NCBI RefSeq assembly: GCF_020832325.1
Contig: NZ_JAFIEU010000044.1
Coordinates: 62,001-126,000 of the forward strand
DNA from: Lunatimonas sp.
GTDB lineage: Bacteria > Bacteroidota > Bacteroidia > Cytophagales > Cyclobacteriaceae
Reading direction: 5' to 3'
Length of the DNA: 64,000 bases
The notes under the pieces were generated by a model, which was given only the letters and a program-made list of their open reading frames with translations, ran no database searches and was not told the origin of the DNA. Shown one piece after another: positions 8,308 through 19,222 of the stretch. Both the position numbers and the translations under genes were made by a program. The first letter of the stretch is position 1. Each line of letters starts with the position of its first letter.

Positions 8308-9947
8308 TTTTCTGCAGGCTCCACGATTAGGTAGTATCCTACGTTTTGGACCAAGTCAACAGGTATTCCCTCCAGTATTTCTGCTCCAGACATTTTTCGG
8401 GTTTTGCCGTCATTTACGAAGTGGACCAGATAGGAGGAGTCTTTCGTGATGACAAACCACTCCGGAAACTGGTTAATTCTGGGGTAGTCCAAGGGTAGGT
8501 TAAAATGGACGCTATGACGCGGAAAATCAAACTGCAATTTACCGGAGTAGTGCTCCTCTGCTAGCAGCGAAATTTCCAACTCATCTCCGTCCAGCTTGGC
8601 TCCCAGAAATACATTTTTACGCCAAGGGTCCAACGTGGTACCCTGTGTTTTCCACAGGCAATACATGATTGTGGTGCGTGCAAAATTACCATCTCCGTGC
8701 CAACCCTCTATGATACCGGTTCCTTTAAATTCTTCCGTTTGGGTCCGATGGGCAGAGTCCTGCATGGACCACATAACCTGCATTTGGGAGTCTATCCAGC
8801 GTTCGGCCTTTGGACTTGGCTCCCGATTAAGCAAGTTTAGGGCACTTTCTATCGCATCCGCATACCCGTCGGCGCTGCCTCTTTCCCAATCAAAATATTC
8901 GTAGTGATTTAGGTTTCGGAAGACCTCCAGCACAGGCTCTCTATAGGCCTGATGGCTATCTACCAAAAACACGGAATAGTAGGCGTTTAAGGTATACCCC
9001 CATGTATCAGCAATTCCTGCGTCCAGAATTTCTCCGGTAATGGGGTTTACCTGATTGTAAAAAAGACCGTGTTCGTTTCTGCCCACCTCGAGAATTCGAT
9101 CCAACATTTCATACAGATGGGGTTGGTATCGCGCTTTTTTTTCTGGATCGGTGTAGGCTAAGCTGACATATAATTCGGTCAGTCCAGAGACTATTTCACA
9201 GCCGTGATCCCGGAGCCGAATTAGCGACAAATCCCGCGTGGGATGCTGATTCCCTAATAGGTAGTAGTCGCCCAGCCGGATAGCCCATTCAAGATACTTT
9301 GGGTCATTGGTCATCCAATACACCCGGGAAAGCGCCTGGAGCAATTCTCCATTAACCTCCACGTTGGTAGAGGGTATTTTGCCAAATGGCGTATCGTAAA
9401 CAGCGTGCTTCCAAATGTCATCCAGCATGCCAATCATGCGGTCTGACCAAGGGCTTTCTCCAAGATACTCGGTAAGCGGGAGCAATCCATCCTTGATGTA
9501 TTCAGAACTTCCGAATATAATACCGTCCATATTGATTTCATCCTTTCGAAATCCCTGTCGGCTAAATGAAAAATCATCAGGGAGCCGATCGACCCGGTTT
9601 GTCAATTCTTTTTCTTTGGCTAAAATGGATTTCATCTTACCTTCAAACAGTTCCTTGTCCAGCAAATAGGTGGTAAGGACCATGAAAGGATAGTTGTCGG
9701 CAGCGGCGTCTTCTGCATTCCAAAAGTCCTTTGACACCGTTAAGTTTCGGGGAATAAGTCCGGTTGCGGGATCGGCATACACCAACCAGTCTTCTACGAA
9801 CCGCAACGATCGCACAAATCCTTCGTGGGCTAAGTAGCCGTTATCCAACGCCTCCTGAAATCTAGGATCTAAAGGCGTATCAGAATGGCAGGCAAAGAAA
9901 ACTATCCAAGAAAAGGCAAGGTATCGCAGGGCCTGCATCATAATCAA
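8304..9947 (-). CDS. Putative secreted alpha/alpha-barrel protein
   Basis: A 547-residue protein with an N-terminal hydrophobic segment ending in FFAC, a plausible lipobox, so it is likely exported and perhaps lipid-anchored. The remainder has many Trp/Tyr-rich helices with spaced motifs such as GLIPRNL, DNYPFMV, ADTWGYTLNAYY and EGWHGDGNFARTTIMYCLWKT. This pattern resembles the (alpha/alpha)6 toroid of glycoside hydrolases and polysaccharide lyases. I cannot assign a family. ATGs at 9947, 9941 and 9938 are all possible starts. It stands alone, convergent with the trp operon. The closeness to a glucuronoyl esterase a few kilobases on would fit polysaccharide breakdown, but that is inference. 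Confidence 0.75.
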   Translation of the reverse strand: MIMMQALRYLAFSWIVFFACHSDTPLDPRFQEALDNGYLAHEGFVRSLRFVEDWLVYADPATGLIPRNLTVSKDFWNAEDAAADNYPFMVLTTYLLDKELFEGKMKSILAKEKELTNRVDRLPDDFSFSRQGFRKDEINMDGIIFGSSEYIKDGLLPLTEYLGESPWSDRMIGMLDDIWKHAVYDTPFGKIPSTNVEVNGELLQALSRVYWMTNDPKYLEWAIRLGDYYLLGNQHPTRDLSLIRLRDHGCEIVSGLTELYVSLAYTDPEKKARYQPHLYEMLDRILEVGRNEHGLFYNQVNPITGEILDAGIADTWGYTLNAYYSVFLVDSHQAYREPVLEVFRNLNHYEYFDWERGSADGYADAIESALNLLNREPSPKAERWIDSQMQVMWSMQDSAHRTQTEEFKGTGIIEGWHGDGNFARTTIMYCLWKTQGTTLDPWRKNVFLGAKLDGDELEISLLAEEHYSGKLQFDFPRHSVHFNLPLDYPRINQFPEWFVITKDSSYLVHFVNDGKTRKMSGAEILEGIPVDLVQNVGYYLIVEPAEN

Positions 9948-12538
<2,591 letters not shown>

Positions 12539-12572
12539 TTTCGGTTCCTGAGGAATTTCCAATTTAAATATG

Positions 12573-12607
12573 AATCGTGGCCCCTAAAAAAGGCCACGAT
12601 TTTTTTA
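12573..12607 (+). terminator. katG terminator
   Basis: ATCGTGGCC at 12574-12582 pairs with GGCCACGAT at 12592-12600 (nine perfect pairs, extendable by one A-T). A nine-base loop separates the arms, and seven T follow at 12600-12606. It begins 34 bases after the katG stop codon and is a canonical intrinsic terminator. Confidence 0.9.
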
Positions 12608-12622
12608 TTGGTAGGATATTGG

Positions 12623-12781
12623 TTACGAGTTCTCTTTAACCACGCCTTCCATCAATCCTCGCATATATCCCATGGCGAAGAGCGTACCAATGGTGCTGTA
12701 GCCCGGTTTATCGTTACTGTCGCCCTCCATGGTAGGAACATTTTCAGAAAATCTCTGCGATTTCTTGCCATGATCGGTTAG
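12623..12781 (-). pseudogene. C-terminal remnant, mannonate dehydratase-like
   Basis: Read on the minus strand, these 159 bases give 52 open codons ending in TAA. The stretch ENVPTMEGDSNDKPGYST, followed by IGTLFAMGYMRGLMEGV, resembles the conserved C-terminus of mannonate dehydratase (UxuA: a VPTM segment, then PGYSxxGRLxAxGYxxGL). There is no start codon, and the stop of the neighbouring esterase lies directly upstream in the same frame. I read it as a leftover of a deleted uxuA-type gene. UxuA acts in glucuronate catabolism, which matches the adjacent glucuronoyl esterase. The family match is from memory of the motif, so it is moderately certain. Confidence 0.5.
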
Positions 12782-13996
12782 CTATTTTTGATACAACTTA
12801 TCCGCAAAATCTAAGAAGTTTGACCAATCCAATGCCGTGAGATTGTGGGCACCTTCCCGCATATGATATCCTAATGGACCCATATGAATGGATTCTCCGA
12901 CTTTTGGCTGTTCCTGCGGCAAATTGGCGGGGATTTGATAGATGGCTTGGTGTATCCTAGATCCCAGCCTAAGCGATAAATATTCCCCCTTCTGATCTGC
13001 CCATTGATCCTCCGCCGCGCTCGCCACATACACCGCTCTGGGTGCGATGGCCGCCACCAACATATGCTGATCTACAGGCAAGGCATCTTCGTTGTCGTTG
13101 TATTGGTCAAAATTGTCTGTAAACCAGTATGGGAAATTGGTGTTTATCCGCGTCACGGTTTCGCCAAAACGACGGCGGGAAATAGCAGCACCGCCGCAAC
13201 CCGATTCATTGGAGACGGTGATGGCCCAGCGGGTATCCTGTGCGCCTGTCCAGAGAGCGGCCTTTCCTCCTCTAGAGTGGCCTACCACGCCCGCGCGCTT
13301 TGCATCTATGTCGGGATCATTCTCAAAATAGTCCATGGCCCGCATGGCTCCCCAAGCCCAAGCGCCCAGTCCACGCATGCCATTCGACATGGTTAACTGC
13401 TCGGGATAGAGCGTGGTTAGGATATCCTCTTTAAATGTTTCTTTGTTGTCGTCTGACACGTCCTGCACATGAAAGGCCGCAGCTGCATATCCCCGGCTAA
13501 TCAGCATTTCAGCAGGCCAGAAATCAGATTTTTCTTGGCGGGTGGGATCGATATTCTCAGGCGCTCGATGGGTAATCAGCAGAAAAACAGGTGCCTCATC
13601 CCCCTGTTGCTGCTTTGGGATAAATATCGTAAGCCGCATGGTAATGGATTTTCCATTCCGTTGGGCTGCGATGTCCACCTCTTTCAAGATGGCTTGGCCA
13701 TCCATGGCTTGTTCATCCCGGTTTACGAGCGTAAAACCAATCCCATCTAGATCACGGGGAAGCTTACCGTACACATGATCCTCAAAAAGCGAAATAATCT
13801 CTGGTCGGCGAATGAATGTCCAATCAGCGATGGAGGTAATCTCTCTCCCAGTAGTGCTCACAAAAGGATCAGGCAAGGAGTAGGAGGGGACGTTGGATTC
13901 GTCGTAGTTGAAGCCAGCTTGCTGGGCTGTCGATAGGTGCGTAGCCCCCAATAGGAGTAGAATGCTGAAAAAGTACGGTGAAAATGGCGTTTTCAT
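12782..13996 (-). CDS. Glucuronoyl methylesterase, CE15 family
   Basis: Likely cleaves ester bonds between 4-O-methyl-glucuronic acid of xylan and lignin alcohols. The 404-residue protein has a signal peptide ending near LSTAQQA, so it is periplasmic or outer-surface. It has an alpha/beta hydrolase core with the nucleophile elbow GHSRGGKAALW (Ser241). This is followed by VSNESGCGGAAISRRRFGE, the CE15 signature around the substrate pocket, and a catalytic His near 384 in GAHNLTALDW. No carbohydrate-binding module is visible. It lies beside a probable mannonate dehydratase remnant, suggesting a former hemicellulose/glucuronate locus. The family call is confident; the substrate is inferred. Confidence 0.85.
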   Translation of the reverse strand: MKTPFSPYFFSILLLLGATHLSTAQQAGFNYDESNVPSYSLPDPFVSTTGREITSIADWTFIRRPEIISLFEDHVYGKLPRDLDGIGFTLVNRDEQAMDGQAILKEVDIAAQRNGKSITMRLTIFIPKQQQGDEAPVFLLITHRAPENIDPTRQEKSDFWPAEMLISRGYAAAAFHVQDVSDDNKETFKEDILTTLYPEQLTMSNGMRGLGAWAWGAMRAMDYFENDPDIDAKRAGVVGHSRGGKAALWTGAQDTRWAITVSNESGCGGAAISRRRFGETVTRINTNFPYWFTDNFDQYNDNEDALPVDQHMLVAAIAPRAVYVASAAEDQWADQKGEYLSLRLGSRIHQAIYQIPANLPQEQPKVGESIHMGPLGYHMREGAHNLTALDWSNFLDFADKLYQK

Positions 13997-14225
13997 CTTT
14001 TTATGGTTGACTTTATGCTTGAATAATCTGGTATTTACATCAATTAGCGACTTAAGTTAACAGGTTTTGCTGGGATGTCAAAGGGAATAAATGCGGATCG
14101 ATCGCAGCAGTGGTAAACCATTGGGACACTCACGAGATTTCGACTCTTCTCCCGGAAATAAAAAAGAGCAAGTCAAGGTGGGTTGATCGCAGCGATAGTC
14201 AGGAAAAAGAAAGCGGAACCAAGGC

Positions 14226-14268
14226 AAAAAAATAGGGCCACCCTTGAAATCATCTGTAAAGGGTGGCC
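14226..14268 (-). terminator. Terminator of the blaI-M56 operon
   Basis: On the minus strand, GGCCACCCTT (14268-14259) pairs perfectly with AAGGGTGGCC (14245-14236), and CTATTTTTTT follows. It lies 13 bases after the stop codon of the M56 protein gene, giving a clear rho-independent end to that operon. Confidence 0.88.
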
Positions 14269-14280
14269 GTGAAATGAAGG

Positions 14281-17094
14281 CTATTTTTTGGTGGTAATGA
14301 TAACCACCCCGTTTTTAGCCGCATCTCCGTACAGGTTGATGGCTTTTGCATCCCGAATGACACTGATTGATTCGATGTCTACTGGATCTAAGACATCGAT
14401 CGAACCTATAACGGTTCCATCCAAAACATACAGCGGTTGATTGGGTTTTGCATTGGGAATATCATTGATCGGTTCACTGCCTTGATGACTCGAAAATGTG
14501 TAGAGAACTCGGTTGATATCGTTTTGTCTCAAAGCTGCTTGAACGTCCTGAATGGTTCCCATTTTCACCTCAGGTTCGGCCTCAAAGCGTGCGGTAATCT
14601 GCTTTGGATCCAGCTCGTATTGCTTTAGCAACGAAGCGATTGACTTGGATAACCCCCCATCGATCGTTAGGATCTCGCCGCCTAAGTTGACGATTTTTTC
14701 ATTTACTACCCGAATCGTCATCACTTCTCCTTGTGCAATTTTTCCCGATTTTAGGCTGGAAACTGTGCCATAACCAACGACCACCACGCCGGAACCCAGA
14801 AGCTTTTCGTAGTGTTGATCATGGGATTCTTTGCCTGCCAATTTAAATTTTATGGGATAGATTACCTGGTAGCTGCCACGTGAATCGTTGACCTGCCAGT
14901 TTGGAGCATTCTTGAGGTACCGAATAGCCTCTTCGTTCAACTCTTCCGAGATCCCTTTTACCACTTCATAATCGGTGATTTTACCGCTTTTATCGAATAC
15001 CAATTTCGTGAGTACCGTTCCGGTAGTGTTGGTTTGCCTAGCTACGCTGGGGTATTTAAGGTTTTTCTGCAGATGTTTGTTAAATTCATCGGTTGGGGCT
15101 ATTCGTTCCAATTGCCTGTCTTGATTTAGAGCGACTAGTTCGTCAAAGGATGCATTCGTACCTAGGTTTTCTGGTAGTTTAAAACGGATGGGTAACCGCA
15201 TCTTGACATCGACCTGTTGGCCATGTTGCATACCGGGTGTCCATTTAGGAGAGTTTTTGACTATCCTGATTGCTTCTTCGTCACAGCCGGCACCGATGCC
15301 CCTCAAGATCTCTGGATTGGTAACATTGCCCTCTCGGTCTACGACAAATACCACGTACACAGTACCCTGCACATTGCCTAATTTGGCACGTTCTGGGTAT
15401 TCTAGGTTTTCGCTTAAGTAGGAATTCCAGCCTTCCATACCTCCTAGAGGAAAGGGCATGGATTCCACCACGTCAAAGACTTCTCCATTATTGGTAGCAG
15501 AAGGGATCGGTTGACGTACCGTGCTGGAAGGGAGAGGGAAAAACGAAGCTATCCGTTGATTGTCCTTGTTAAAATTAAAGCCTATCGGATAGTTCATCAC
15601 CACGGCCACTGCCTTTTGGTTATTCTTGCCGGGCTCCCACTTAGGAGCATCCGGATGGGACAATGCGCTCAGGAGCTGCTCGTCGATCCCTGCACCAAAA
15701 CTCCTTCGGATCACGGGGTACTCAATTCTTCCTTCTTGATTCACCACAAATTCCAGATCCACCACACCACTGAGACCCAGCTCCTGAACTTTCTCAGGGA
15801 CAATAACCTGTGATCGAAGGAAATCCTCAAACTCCCTCCAACCTGCTTCAGGTTTTGGTGAGGATTCTACCGCGGTGCGCTGATAGGCATTTTCATAGGA
15901 CTTTTGCGTCTGTGAGTTGGCCCGCAAGATTTGGATCAGCTCTCTCACCTTCAGGTATTCGTCATCGGAGGAGATGCCGGAGAAAACATACTCCAACTCT
16001 CCGATTTGGGCTTTCAAGGTGCCATTTTCCAAGATGCCTATCTTCTCATAATGTACCGGCTGTTTCAAGGTGCGTACGCTTATGCCAATGTCCAATGAAT
16101 CCTTCAAACCCAACACCTGTTGCTTGATGGCATTGGGTGCCAAGGTATGGTACTTGGTAAGAAATACCAGCCCCTTTTCAGTTTTCATGCTGACCAGCCC
16201 AAAGAGCATTGCTGTCAGTGGAATGACCATCAGTAACTTAAACCGGTTAATTTTAGCGGATTTTTTCATCATGACAATTCGTTTTAAGGTAGTAGATCGG
16301 ATAAAGTAATTACCGATAGGAAGATCCAGTCCCTTAAAAGCCATTTTGGCGATCAGTTTGGGATAGCTGGATTTATCTTCCACCTTGCCCAAAACCTTTT
16401 CATCTGCTAAATACTCGTGTAGGTCTACCAGCGCCAACCGCATAAGGTGTATGACTGGGTTAAACCAAAACAGGATGCTAAGCACCTGGTAGTACATCAC
16501 ATCCCAGGAGTGCTTTTGATGGATATGCTCCAGTTCATGCGCTATGATATGTGATTCCTCTTGCGGGGTAAGCTGCTGGGTATCGTCCCAAAACAGCTTA
16601 TTAAAGTAGGAGAACACCGGTGCGAGCCCGAAGGTGGGAATCAGGAAATACGCACCTTTCAGCTTGTATTTGGTTTGATACCACCCTTTCATCTCAAGTT
16701 GTCTCAGCAAAAGGTACTGCCAAAACAACTTGAACGCCAGAAACAGCACCACGGTCAGGTAGCCTGCCAACAAGTAATCCCGTATCTCCCACAGAATGGG
16801 AAGTTTGGTGTCGGTAACTGTTACCTCCGGCAATCCAAATGTGCCGATGGTTTCCGCTTCTACCTGGTCTCGAAGAGATTTGATCAATAAGGTATTTTCC
16901 AGGGAAATGCTGGGTTTATCAAAACTTACGGGAATCTCCACTAAGGGAAACAGCAGTGCGAGTGCAGGAGTGATCAATAGGTAAAAACGATTAAACCGAA
17001 AGGTTTTTTCATTCCGCAGGAACACCCAATACACCCCAAAAAAGAAGCATAAACAAAAAAAGCTTTGCCAGAAGTAATTGATAAACTCAGCCAT
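14281..17094 (-). CDS. BlaR1-like M56 peptidase with TonB-C modules
   Basis: A 937-residue membrane protein. Transmembrane helices lie at about 1-60 and 105-135 and before residue 310, and between them is the zinc motif HELEHIHQKH near residue 188, the signature of M56 peptidases (BlaR1/MecR1). Outside the membrane are three repeated modules (each with a V-x-F-V-V/D-x-x-G-x-I/V core and ending in a PIxFxL-like strand) that look like TonB C-terminal domains. The last 50 residues (PLYVLDGTVIG, SISVIRDAKAINLYGDAAKNGVVIITTKK in part) resemble a SusC plug signature. It follows the blaI-type repressor gene by seven bases. In the BlaR1 paradigm the peptidase relieves repression on signal binding. 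The ligand here is unknown. The extracellular part is quite unlike a penicillin-binding sensor. Confidence 0.85.
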   Translation of the reverse strand: MAEFINYFWQSFFCLCFFFGVYWVFLRNEKTFRFNRFYLLITPALALLFPLVEIPVSFDKPSISLENTLLIKSLRDQVEAETIGTFGLPEVTVTDTKLPILWEIRDYLLAGYLTVVLFLAFKLFWQYLLLRQLEMKGWYQTKYKLKGAYFLIPTFGLAPVFSYFNKLFWDDTQQLTPQEESHIIAHELEHIHQKHSWDVMYYQVLSILFWFNPVIHLMRLALVDLHEYLADEKVLGKVEDKSSYPKLIAKMAFKGLDLPIGNYFIRSTTLKRIVMMKKSAKINRFKLLMVIPLTAMLFGLVSMKTEKGLVFLTKYHTLAPNAIKQQVLGLKDSLDIGISVRTLKQPVHYEKIGILENGTLKAQIGELEYVFSGISSDDEYLKVRELIQILRANSQTQKSYENAYQRTAVESSPKPEAGWREFEDFLRSQVIVPEKVQELGLSGVVDLEFVVNQEGRIEYPVIRRSFGAGIDEQLLSALSHPDAPKWEPGKNNQKAVAVVMNYPIGFNFNKDNQRIASFFPLPSSTVRQPIPSATNNGEVFDVVESMPFPLGGMEGWNSYLSENLEYPERAKLGNVQGTVYVVFVVDREGNVTNPEILRGIGAGCDEEAIRIVKNSPKWTPGMQHGQQVDVKMRLPIRFKLPENLGTNASFDELVALNQDRQLERIAPTDEFNKHLQKNLKYPSVARQTNTTGTVLTKLVFDKSGKITDYEVVKGISEELNEEAIRYLKNAPNWQVNDSRGSYQVIYPIKFKLAGKESHDQHYEKLLGSGVVVVGYGTVSSLKSGKIAQGEVMTIRVVNEKIVNLGGEILTIDGGLSKSIASLLKQYELDPKQITARFEAEPEVKMGTIQDVQAALRQNDINRVLYTFSSHQGSEPINDIPNAKPNQPLYVLDGTVIGSIDVLDPVDIESISVIRDAKAINLYGDAAKNGVVIITTKK

Positions 17095-17101
17095 CAGCCT
17101 G

Positions 17102-17464
17102 TTACTTTACATCCTTTTTCACTTCCTCCATAATGCGCTCTATTTCTTTTACATCCAAATTTTCCTCCTTGGCAAAAAAACTTGCCATCTTGGTAAAGGA
17201 TCCTCCAAAGTAACCTGATAGCAATCGACGTATCGAGAAGCTGCGGTACTCGTCTTTGGTCACGATTGGATAATATTGGTGTGATTTGCCGATCGGACGG
17301 TGTTTTACAAAACCCTTTGTCTCAAGTATACGGATAAAGGTAGATACCGTATTGTAGGCAGGTTTTGGGTCGTCCATGCGCTCCAATACATCTTTTACAT
17401 ATGCTTCCTTGAGATCCCACAGGATCTGCATGATCTGCTCTTCTGCTTTCGTTAATGCTTTCAT
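17102..17464 (-). CDS. BlaI/MecI/CopY-family repressor
   Basis: A 120-residue winged-helix DNA-binding protein. It has the typical opening LTKAEEQIMQILWDLKEAYVKDVLE and the recognition helix region YNTVSTFIRILETKGFVKH near residue 40-60; the C-terminal helices would form the dimer. BlaI proteins are cleaved after activation of the partner M56 protease, which here is encoded directly downstream in the same operon. Dyads at 17489-17522 and 17566-17599 just upstream are candidate self-operators. The family call is firm; the regulated genes beyond its own operon are unknown. Confidence 0.92.
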   Translation of the reverse strand: MKALTKAEEQIMQILWDLKEAYVKDVLERMDDPKPAYNTVSTFIRILETKGFVKHRPIGKSHQYYPIVTKDEYRSFSIRRLLSGYFGGSFTKMASFFAKEENLDVKEIERIMEEVKKDVK

Positions 17465-17835
17465 GTTTTTTTCTTACAACTTAATCACTTAGTTTTTAGT
17501 ATGCAACTTTTTTGGAAACTAAATCTTTCTATCGGTACCATAAATATACTATTAAATAATTAGTAAAACCTAATTTATTAGGATTAATTTTTTAGGTTTA
17601 TGCTGCTTTTTTGGCCGAATACGGTAAATAAGGGCTGATAGTTGACTTCTTGATTGCTAGAAAATCCTTTGCGCATTGTCAAATGGTCTCAGATCCATAA
17701 ACTAAATTTTGCACATGCATCAACTATTTAAATGTTTGTTATTATCTTACTATACAGAAAGCGATTCGTCAGATGGACGTGACGAAAGGCAAGTAGGATA
17801 CTTTTTGTTGAACTTGGAAAAGACCACTAGAACCT
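17465..17835. other. Divergent intergenic region, AT-rich
   Basis: A 371-base AT-rich gap between the repressor gene and a divergent unknown gene. The repressor-proximal part contains repeated TTAG/CTAA dyads, described separately. In the remainder I see no gene, hairpin with a T run, or exact -7 motif. Confidence 0.5.
17489..17599. promoter_or_regulatory. Candidate operators of the BlaI-like repressor
   Basis: Three inverted repeats share a TTAG(G)TTT/AAAC(C)TAA core. TTAGTTT at 17489-17495 faces AAACTAA at 17516-17522. CCTAAT-TT-ATTAGG at 17569-17582 is a perfect dyad. AAACCTAA at 17566-17573 faces TTAGGTTT at 17592-17599. BlaI/MecI dimers bind dyads in their own promoters, so the position fits autorepression. 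The specific sequence is not the staphylococcal TACA/TGTA box, so the assignment is inference. Confidence 0.4.
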
Positions 17836-18378
17836 ATGCGGGGATGTTTTATAGATTTCGAATTACCTTTTAAAGCCAACGCCGGCATCATTCCGGCTAG
17901 AGACCAGGTACGAAGAATTCTCGCAAAAGCAAAGGAAACCCTGGAGCTAGGGTACGTGGGAGTAGCAATTACCTATTCAGCGAACTTTCAGCAACGGAAT
18001 AAGATCAGGGAGACCTATGCCAGTGGGGATTGGCAAACGTTCACACAGGGAGCTAACCAAGCAGCAGTGATGCGAGAGTTGGAAGGGTTTTTGGATACGA
18101 TGGAATTTGAACCCATCCGAAACAAGGTACGTATTGCTCCGATTACGACGCTAACTTATAGCGATTTCGGTGGAAAAACTCAGGAAGAGATTGTGAAAGA
18201 AGACCTAGGCTACATAGCGAATTTATTACATAACGGATGGGCCGTACTAGGTTGGATCAATGAACCATCCTCCGGAAGGTATGCGGTAGGGGGAGGTATC
18301 GTGAAATTGCCCGATCAGTTGGAAAAAACAATACAGGAGGGCCTAGCGGAATTTGCAAGGAGATTTAAGGAAAGCTAG
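17836..18378 (+). CDS. Conserved-looking hypothetical protein
   Basis: A 180-residue soluble protein with no signal peptide or membrane segment. It is a mixed alpha/beta sequence with an Arg/Lys-rich first third (RDQVRRILAKAKETLELGYVGVAITYS) and a Gly-rich segment SGRYAVGGGIVKLPD near residue 145. I recognise no catalytic motif and do not assign a family. The start ATG at 17836 is the first in frame and has no clear ribosome-binding site. Its downstream neighbour, a dinucleotide-binding protein, follows after 52 bases, so the two could share a transcript. Confidence 0.65.
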   Translation: MRGCFIDFELPFKANAGIIPARDQVRRILAKAKETLELGYVGVAITYSANFQQRNKIRETYASGDWQTFTQGANQAAVMRELEGFLDTMEFEPIRNKVRIAPITTLTYSDFGGKTQEEIVKEDLGYIANLLHNGWAVLGWINEPSSGRYAVGGGIVKLPDQLEKTIQEGLAEFARRFKES

Positions 18379-18430
18379 TAATCAAACAAAACATACCGTA
18401 TCATGTAACAAATAAACCATCGGATACATC

Positions 18431-19048
18431 ATGAAGATCGCCATCATTGGTACGGGCAACGTAGGAGGAGCGTTGGCCACCGCTTGGGCCCAAAAGGGGC
18501 ACGAAATTAACTTGGGAGTTCGGGATATGGAGCGTTTCAAGGGGACGGAGTTGCTCGCAAATCCCCGTACATCCGTATCTCCGATTGCAGATGCGGTATC
18601 GAAGAGCGACGTGATCCTGATGGCAACCCCTGCCACCAATGCGGTGGAGATCACCCAGTCGCTGGGAGATACTACCGGCAAAGTAATCTTGGATGCAGGC
18701 AATATCATATTGGGGAGGGGACCACAAGGTTTTAATACGGTCTCGGAGGCGATCTTGGCCCATACCAACACCAGGGATGTGGTAAAATGTTTTAACACTA
18801 CAGGCTACAACAACATGGCCAATCCTCTGTACGGAGAACTAACGCTGGATATGTTTATGGCTGGAGATAGTTTGGAAGGTAAGTTGGTGGCTCGCCAATT
18901 GGCCAAGGATGCGGGATTTGCGGAGTGCTACGACATAGGCGGTAACGACCGCTTTGGTCTTTTAGAACAACTAGCCTGGTTTTGGATTAACTTGGCGATG
19001 GTGCAGGGACATGGAAGAGATATCGGAATCAAAATCCTAAAACGATAG
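18431..19048 (+). CDS. F420-reductase-like NAD(P)-binding protein
   Basis: A 205-residue protein beginning with a Rossmann motif, KIAIIGTGNVGGALATAWAQKGH (GxGxxGxxLA type), followed by LGVRD, where NADP-binding members have a basic residue. The sequences DVILMATPATNAVE and DAGN belong to the family of NADPH:F420 oxidoreductases and related dinucleotide-binding proteins (COG2085). KCFNTTGYNNM near residue 120 is the usual KAFN-type motif. In F420-lacking bacteria such proteins have unclear roles, and Bacteroidota are not known to make F420, so the substrate is left open. It is followed by a hairpin terminator. Confidence 0.8.
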   Translation: MKIAIIGTGNVGGALATAWAQKGHEINLGVRDMERFKGTELLANPRTSVSPIADAVSKSDVILMATPATNAVEITQSLGDTTGKVILDAGNIILGRGPQGFNTVSEAILAHTNTRDVVKCFNTTGYNNMANPLYGELTLDMFMAGDSLEGKLVARQLAKDAGFAECYDIGGNDRFGLLEQLAWFWINLAMVQGHGRDIGIKILKR

Positions 19049-19059
19049 CCATAAAAAAA

Positions 19060-19094
19060 AAGGCACCTCAACGTACGTTAAGCGTGCCTTTTTT
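19060..19094 (+). terminator. Terminator after the dinucleotide-binding gene
   Basis: AAGGCAC at 19060-19066 pairs with GTGCCTT at 19084-19090. The loop contains its own AACGTACGTT palindrome, which would extend the stem. TTTTTT follows. It lies 11 bases after the stop codon. Confidence 0.8.
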
Positions 19095-19100
19095 CAGATG

Positions 19101-19174
19101 TACACCCGGAAGGATTCGAACCCTCAACCCTCGGAGCCGAAATCCGATATTCTATCCAGTTGAACTACGGGTGC
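19101..19174 (-). tRNA. tRNA-Arg (anticodon UCG)
   Basis: The minus strand folds into a full cloverleaf of 74 bases. The acceptor arm GCACCCG pairs with CGGGTGT, the D arm starts GTTC, and the anticodon stem TCGGA/TCCGA encloses the loop TTTCGGC, giving anticodon TCG. The T arm contains GGGTTCGAATCC, and the discriminator is A; CCA is not encoded. Anticodon UCG reads the Arg codon CGA. The 1-72 pair is G-U. Confidence 0.93.
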
Positions 19175-19180
19175 AATTCG

Positions 19181-19208
19181 AGCGCAAAGATAGGATTTTC
19201 TTTGCGCT
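19181..19208. terminator. Hairpin between sucC and tRNA-Arg
   Basis: AGCGCAAAGA at 19181-19190 pairs perfectly with TCTTTGCGCT at 19199-19208, with an eight-base loop. It sits 15 bases beyond the sucC stop codon on the minus strand and just upstream of the tRNA gene. No T run follows, so it may be a weak terminator, a 3'-end stabiliser or a processing signal. Confidence 0.5.
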
Positions 19209-19222
19209 TTCAAAAATGTTAG

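Noticed and set aside
12623-12781. Stop-codon readthrough extension of the CE15 esterase
   Set aside because: The esterase already has its normal C-terminal His motif and end; the extra 52 codons match a different enzyme family, so a remnant is more likely than readthrough.
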